This document shows positions 23,632 through 23,708 of a DNA stretch of 23,708 nucleotides, in pieces. Source of the DNA: CAZJJZ01 sp964546505 (GTDB lineage Bacteria; Patescibacteriota; Gracilibacteria; UBA1369); the NCBI GenBank assembly GCA_964546505.1, contig CAZJJZ010000023.1:1-23708 (forward strand), given 5' to 3'. The position numbers were made by a program, and so were the translations under genes. Below the pieces are notes generated by a model, which was not told where the DNA came from, did not search any database, and worked only from the letters and a program-made list of their open reading frames with translations. Each line of letters begins with the position of its first letter. Position 1 is the first letter of the stretch.

Positions 23632-23708
23632 TACCAGCTGTTTTAATCATTGGTAAATCATTAGCACCATCTCCCATAGCAATGGTTTGACTTAATTCTA
23701 AGCCATTT
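23600..23708 (-). CDS. SerB-like HAD phosphatase, 3' end only
   Basis: The window edge cuts this gene; 36 residues are visible, including IAMGDGANDLPMIKTAGIGI, the motif IV region of HAD phosphatases and best matched by phosphoserine phosphatase SerB. SerB normally continues about 30-40 residues past the equivalent of GIAFHAKP; here the frame stops after GIAFFTHPI. It overlaps the DUF4010 frame by 32 nt. Likely a truncated or fused gene end. The upstream catalytic DxDx(T/V) motif is beyond the window. Confidence 0.7.
   Translation of the reverse strand, partial: NGLELSQTIAMGDGANDLPMIKTAGIGIAFFTHPI

Overview
The window looks like a piece of a Patescibacteria (Candidate Phyla Radiation) genome, probably a metagenome-assembled scaffold because it carries two runs of N. 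Signs of this lineage are compact, overlapping genes, AT-rich sequence, an RNHCP zinc protein, type IV pilus genes without outer-membrane parts, several VirB2/TrbC-like small membrane proteins, and a 189-residue protein of a type I associate with this group. UGA is used as a stop (ftsH, the PilW-like gene), which argues against the UGA-recoding Gracilibacteria/Absconditabacteria. I cannot name the genus. No tRNA, rRNA, CRISPR array or insertion sequence was seen.

Layout. (1) 69-5396, minus strand: a housekeeping and stress block transcribed RNHCP - tilS - ftsH - hsp20 - galU - TPR protein. It covers tRNA-Ile lysidinylation, membrane proteolysis, a small chaperone and UDP-glucose synthesis. 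The tilS-ftsH neighbourhood resembles that of Firmicutes. (2) 5448-11461, plus strand: a type IV pilus/competence-like operon of pilN-, pilO- and pilC-like genes, three pseudopilins and a PilX-like minor pilin, followed by a 1131-residue protein of unknown function (11511-14906) and then metG (14980-16485). (3) 16492-21036, minus strand: a conserved 189-residue protein, pilT, and five consecutive paralogous genes for signal-peptide-bearing, two-helix VirB2/TrbC-like proteins, packed with overlaps or gaps of at most 5 nt. (4) 21132-23708, minus strand: sbp (DUF1290) and ftsQ, a division-gene pair as in Bacillus, then a DUF4010/MgtC-type membrane protein and the 3' end of a SerB-like phosphatase.

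How the genes fit together. The plus-strand operon provides the inner-membrane platform (PilN/O/C) and minor pilins. The minus-strand operon provides the retraction ATPase PilT with an array of VirB2-like subunits. No VirB4, relaxase, coupling protein, PilB, PilM or PilD is present, so the VirB2-like array is not part of a visible conjugation locus. I consider the pilT plus five-paralog array the best candidate for an under-described surface or envelope system.

Other notable points: Ala instead of Gly before the prepilin cleavage site in all three pseudopilins, G-homopolymer tracts in pilin genes, an identical 15-nt extended -10 promoter word at two loci, near-absence of Shine-Dalgarno sequences, and a probable gene-fusion or assembly junction between serB and the DUF4010 gene. 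No gene-free stretch exceeds about 125 bases; the largest, 567-689, holds only the TPR-gene promoter.
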